Positions 4,226 to 5,155 of a stretch of DNA of 5,155 nt are shown here, piece by piece. Location of the stretch: contig PMCR01000186.1 in NCBI GenBank assembly GCA_003155465.1, positions 46,017 through 51,171 on the forward strand. The letters run 5' to 3'. This DNA is from Myxococcales bacterium. GTDB taxonomy: Bacteria; Myxococcota; Polyangia; Fen-1088. A model generated the notes under the pieces. It was not told the DNA's origin. It did no database searches and saw only the letters and a list, made by a program, of their open reading frames with translations. The first letter of the stretch is position 1, and every line of letters begins with the position of its first letter. The position numbers and the translations under genes are program-made.

Positions 4226-5155
4226 CTATCTGGCACCCTCTGTTCCCGGACACTTCTTCAGCTCTTGCTCGATATCGTGGAGAATCTGATCATTCGAAGG
4301 ATAGATGGGCCTCGCCCCATGATTGCTGCCGACATTCATGCCTCCGAAAACCACCACGTCCACGTGGCAGATGTTGGTTTCCCGCCGACCCTCGCGCCAC
4401 CGTGAGACCTCACCCTCCACGCGGATCCCAGGGAGGCCCTGCACCAGCCCACTATTGCCCAAGGGCCTTGGGCCCGCTTCCACCACCTTGCCTTGAAGGC
4501 ACACAAGCTCCCGGCAGTGTCGATTGGCCTCGTCCTCGGGATCGCAGACCGTCCCAAGAGGGCGACTCGCAGCACCAACCAAGTCGACGGACAAGCAACC
4601 CCGGTCTACTGGTCGCGTCCTTGCGGAGAACGGCTCACTCCCCGCTCGCGCTGGAGAGTCGGCTTCCTTCGAGCGTGGGGGCGCGCTGCCCTTCTCCTCG
4701 CCTGCGTCGTAGCGCCGGATGACCTCGTCGGTCAGATCCGGGGTCAGGTCCAGGTGCGGCTTGACGAAGACCACGCCCTGTTTCTTGTCGCAGATCACGG
4801 TCAAGTTCTTGGCCGCGGCGAGCTTGGCAATGATTCGCTGCAAGCGCCCGACGATAGGCTGGGTCGCCTCTTCGTCCTTCGCGGCCAGGTCCTGCTGGTA
4901 GCGCATGTAAGTCTGCTGGACCTTGTCCACCCGTTCCTGCAACTCGTATTGCTTCTGGCGAACGGTGTCAGCGGGAAGTAGTGCCTTCTTCTTGTTCAGA
5001 TCCTCGATGGCCTTCTTGACCTCGTCCTGCTGCTCGTCGAGTTCCTTCTGCTTCTGATCGAAGACCTTCCTGAGCGAGTTCCGGGCCTTGCGCCCATCTT
5101 CGCTCTCGTAGAGGGCGCGGCGCAGATCGACGAAGCCGAGCTTCACTTCTTCGGC
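4226..5155 (-). CDS. skp: Skp/OmpH-family chaperone with long Cys-containing C-terminal extension (5' end outside window)
   Basis: The 309 visible residues start, from the first complete codon at 5155, with [11 protein letters not shown], matching the residues around the signal-peptide cleavage site of the downstream paralogue. The signal peptide and true start therefore lie beyond the right edge; the GTG at 5146 is not a plausible start. Residues 1 to about 159 form the OmpH core: charged coiled coil, LTVICDKKQGVVFVKP, then LDLTPDLTDEVIRRYD. The paralogue stops soon after its GSAP motif, but this protein continues for about 150 residues with six cysteines (187, 204, 214, 219, 263, 302), a Pro/Gly-rich stretch, a strand-like NICHVDVVVFGG segment (261-272) and a predicted terminal helix (NDQILHDIEQELKK). 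I do not recognise the extension. Its third-position bases remain mostly G or C and there is no stop, so it is probably translated. Disulfide formation in the periplasm is an inference. The gene may head the skp-fabZ unit, behind a gene such as bamA outside the window. Confidence 0.88.
   Translation of the reverse strand, partial: AEEVKLGFVDLRRALYESEDGRKARNSLRKVFDQKQKELDEQQDEVKKAIEDLNKKKALLPADTVRQKQYELQERVDKVQQTYMRYQQDLAAKDEEATQPIVGRLQRIIAKLAAAKNLTVICDKKQGVVFVKPHLDLTPDLTDEVIRRYDAGEEKGSAPPRSKEADSPARAGSEPFSARTRPVDRGCLSVDLVGAASRPLGTVCDPEDEANRHCRELVCLQGKVVEAGPRPLGNSGLVQGLPGIRVEGEVSRWREGRRETNICHVDVVVFGGMNVGSNHGARPIYPSNDQILHDIEQELKKCPGTEGAR

Noticed and set aside
3859..4236. 125-residue minus-strand frame overlapping both skp genes.
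   Set aside because: It overlaps the signal-peptide region of the second skp in another frame, and its codon use is unlike the genes.

Overview
The window is GC-rich, densely coded DNA from a Gram-negative bacterium. Two periplasmic Skp/OmpH chaperones and FabZ show a diderm envelope. A protein with repeated EPN(D/N) pre-peptidase-C-like (PPC) modules, a large STAND-type ATPase and a small charged protein ending in a hydrophobic tail together suggest a myxobacterium or related deltaproteobacterium (Myxococcota). That placement is an inference from gene style; there is no rRNA or other marker to confirm it.

Every gene I can support lies on the minus strand, so transcription runs from 5155 towards 1. 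In that order: (1) a Skp-like protein, entering from beyond the right edge and carrying an unusual, cysteine-containing C-terminal extension of about 150 residues (4226-5155); (2) a 257-nt gap; (3) a second, ordinary-length Skp paralogue with a clear signal peptide (3405-3968); (4) fabZ, 8 nt downstream (2941-3396); (5) a 496-residue membrane-anchored or lipoprotein-like protein with three PPC-like repeats, whose ATG directly abuts the fabZ stop (1450-2940); (6) a 245-nt gap rich in inverted repeats; (7) a 64-residue charged small protein with a strong ribosome binding site (1010-1204); (8) a 131-nt gap with a weak terminator-like hairpin and a possible near-leaderless promoter; (9) the first 292 residues of a STAND/AAA_16-type ATPase running off the left edge (1-878).

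Genes 3 to 5 look like one transcription unit, possibly with gene 1 upstream. Skp next to fabZ is a remnant of the classical bamA-skp-lpxD-fabZ-lpxA envelope cluster, but here neither lpxD nor lpxA sits beside fabZ: a second skp is on one side and the PPC-repeat gene on the other. The unit probably serves outer-membrane protein delivery plus fatty-acid supply. The last two genes look functionally separate, the ATPase probably being a signalling or regulatory protein.

I found no CRISPR array, transposon, tRNA or rRNA, and no clear case of a wholly new multi-gene system. The items most worth a second look are the Cys-containing Skp extension, the fabZ neighbourhood without lpx genes, the PPC-repeat protein abutting fabZ, and the hairpin-rich gap at 1205-1449.
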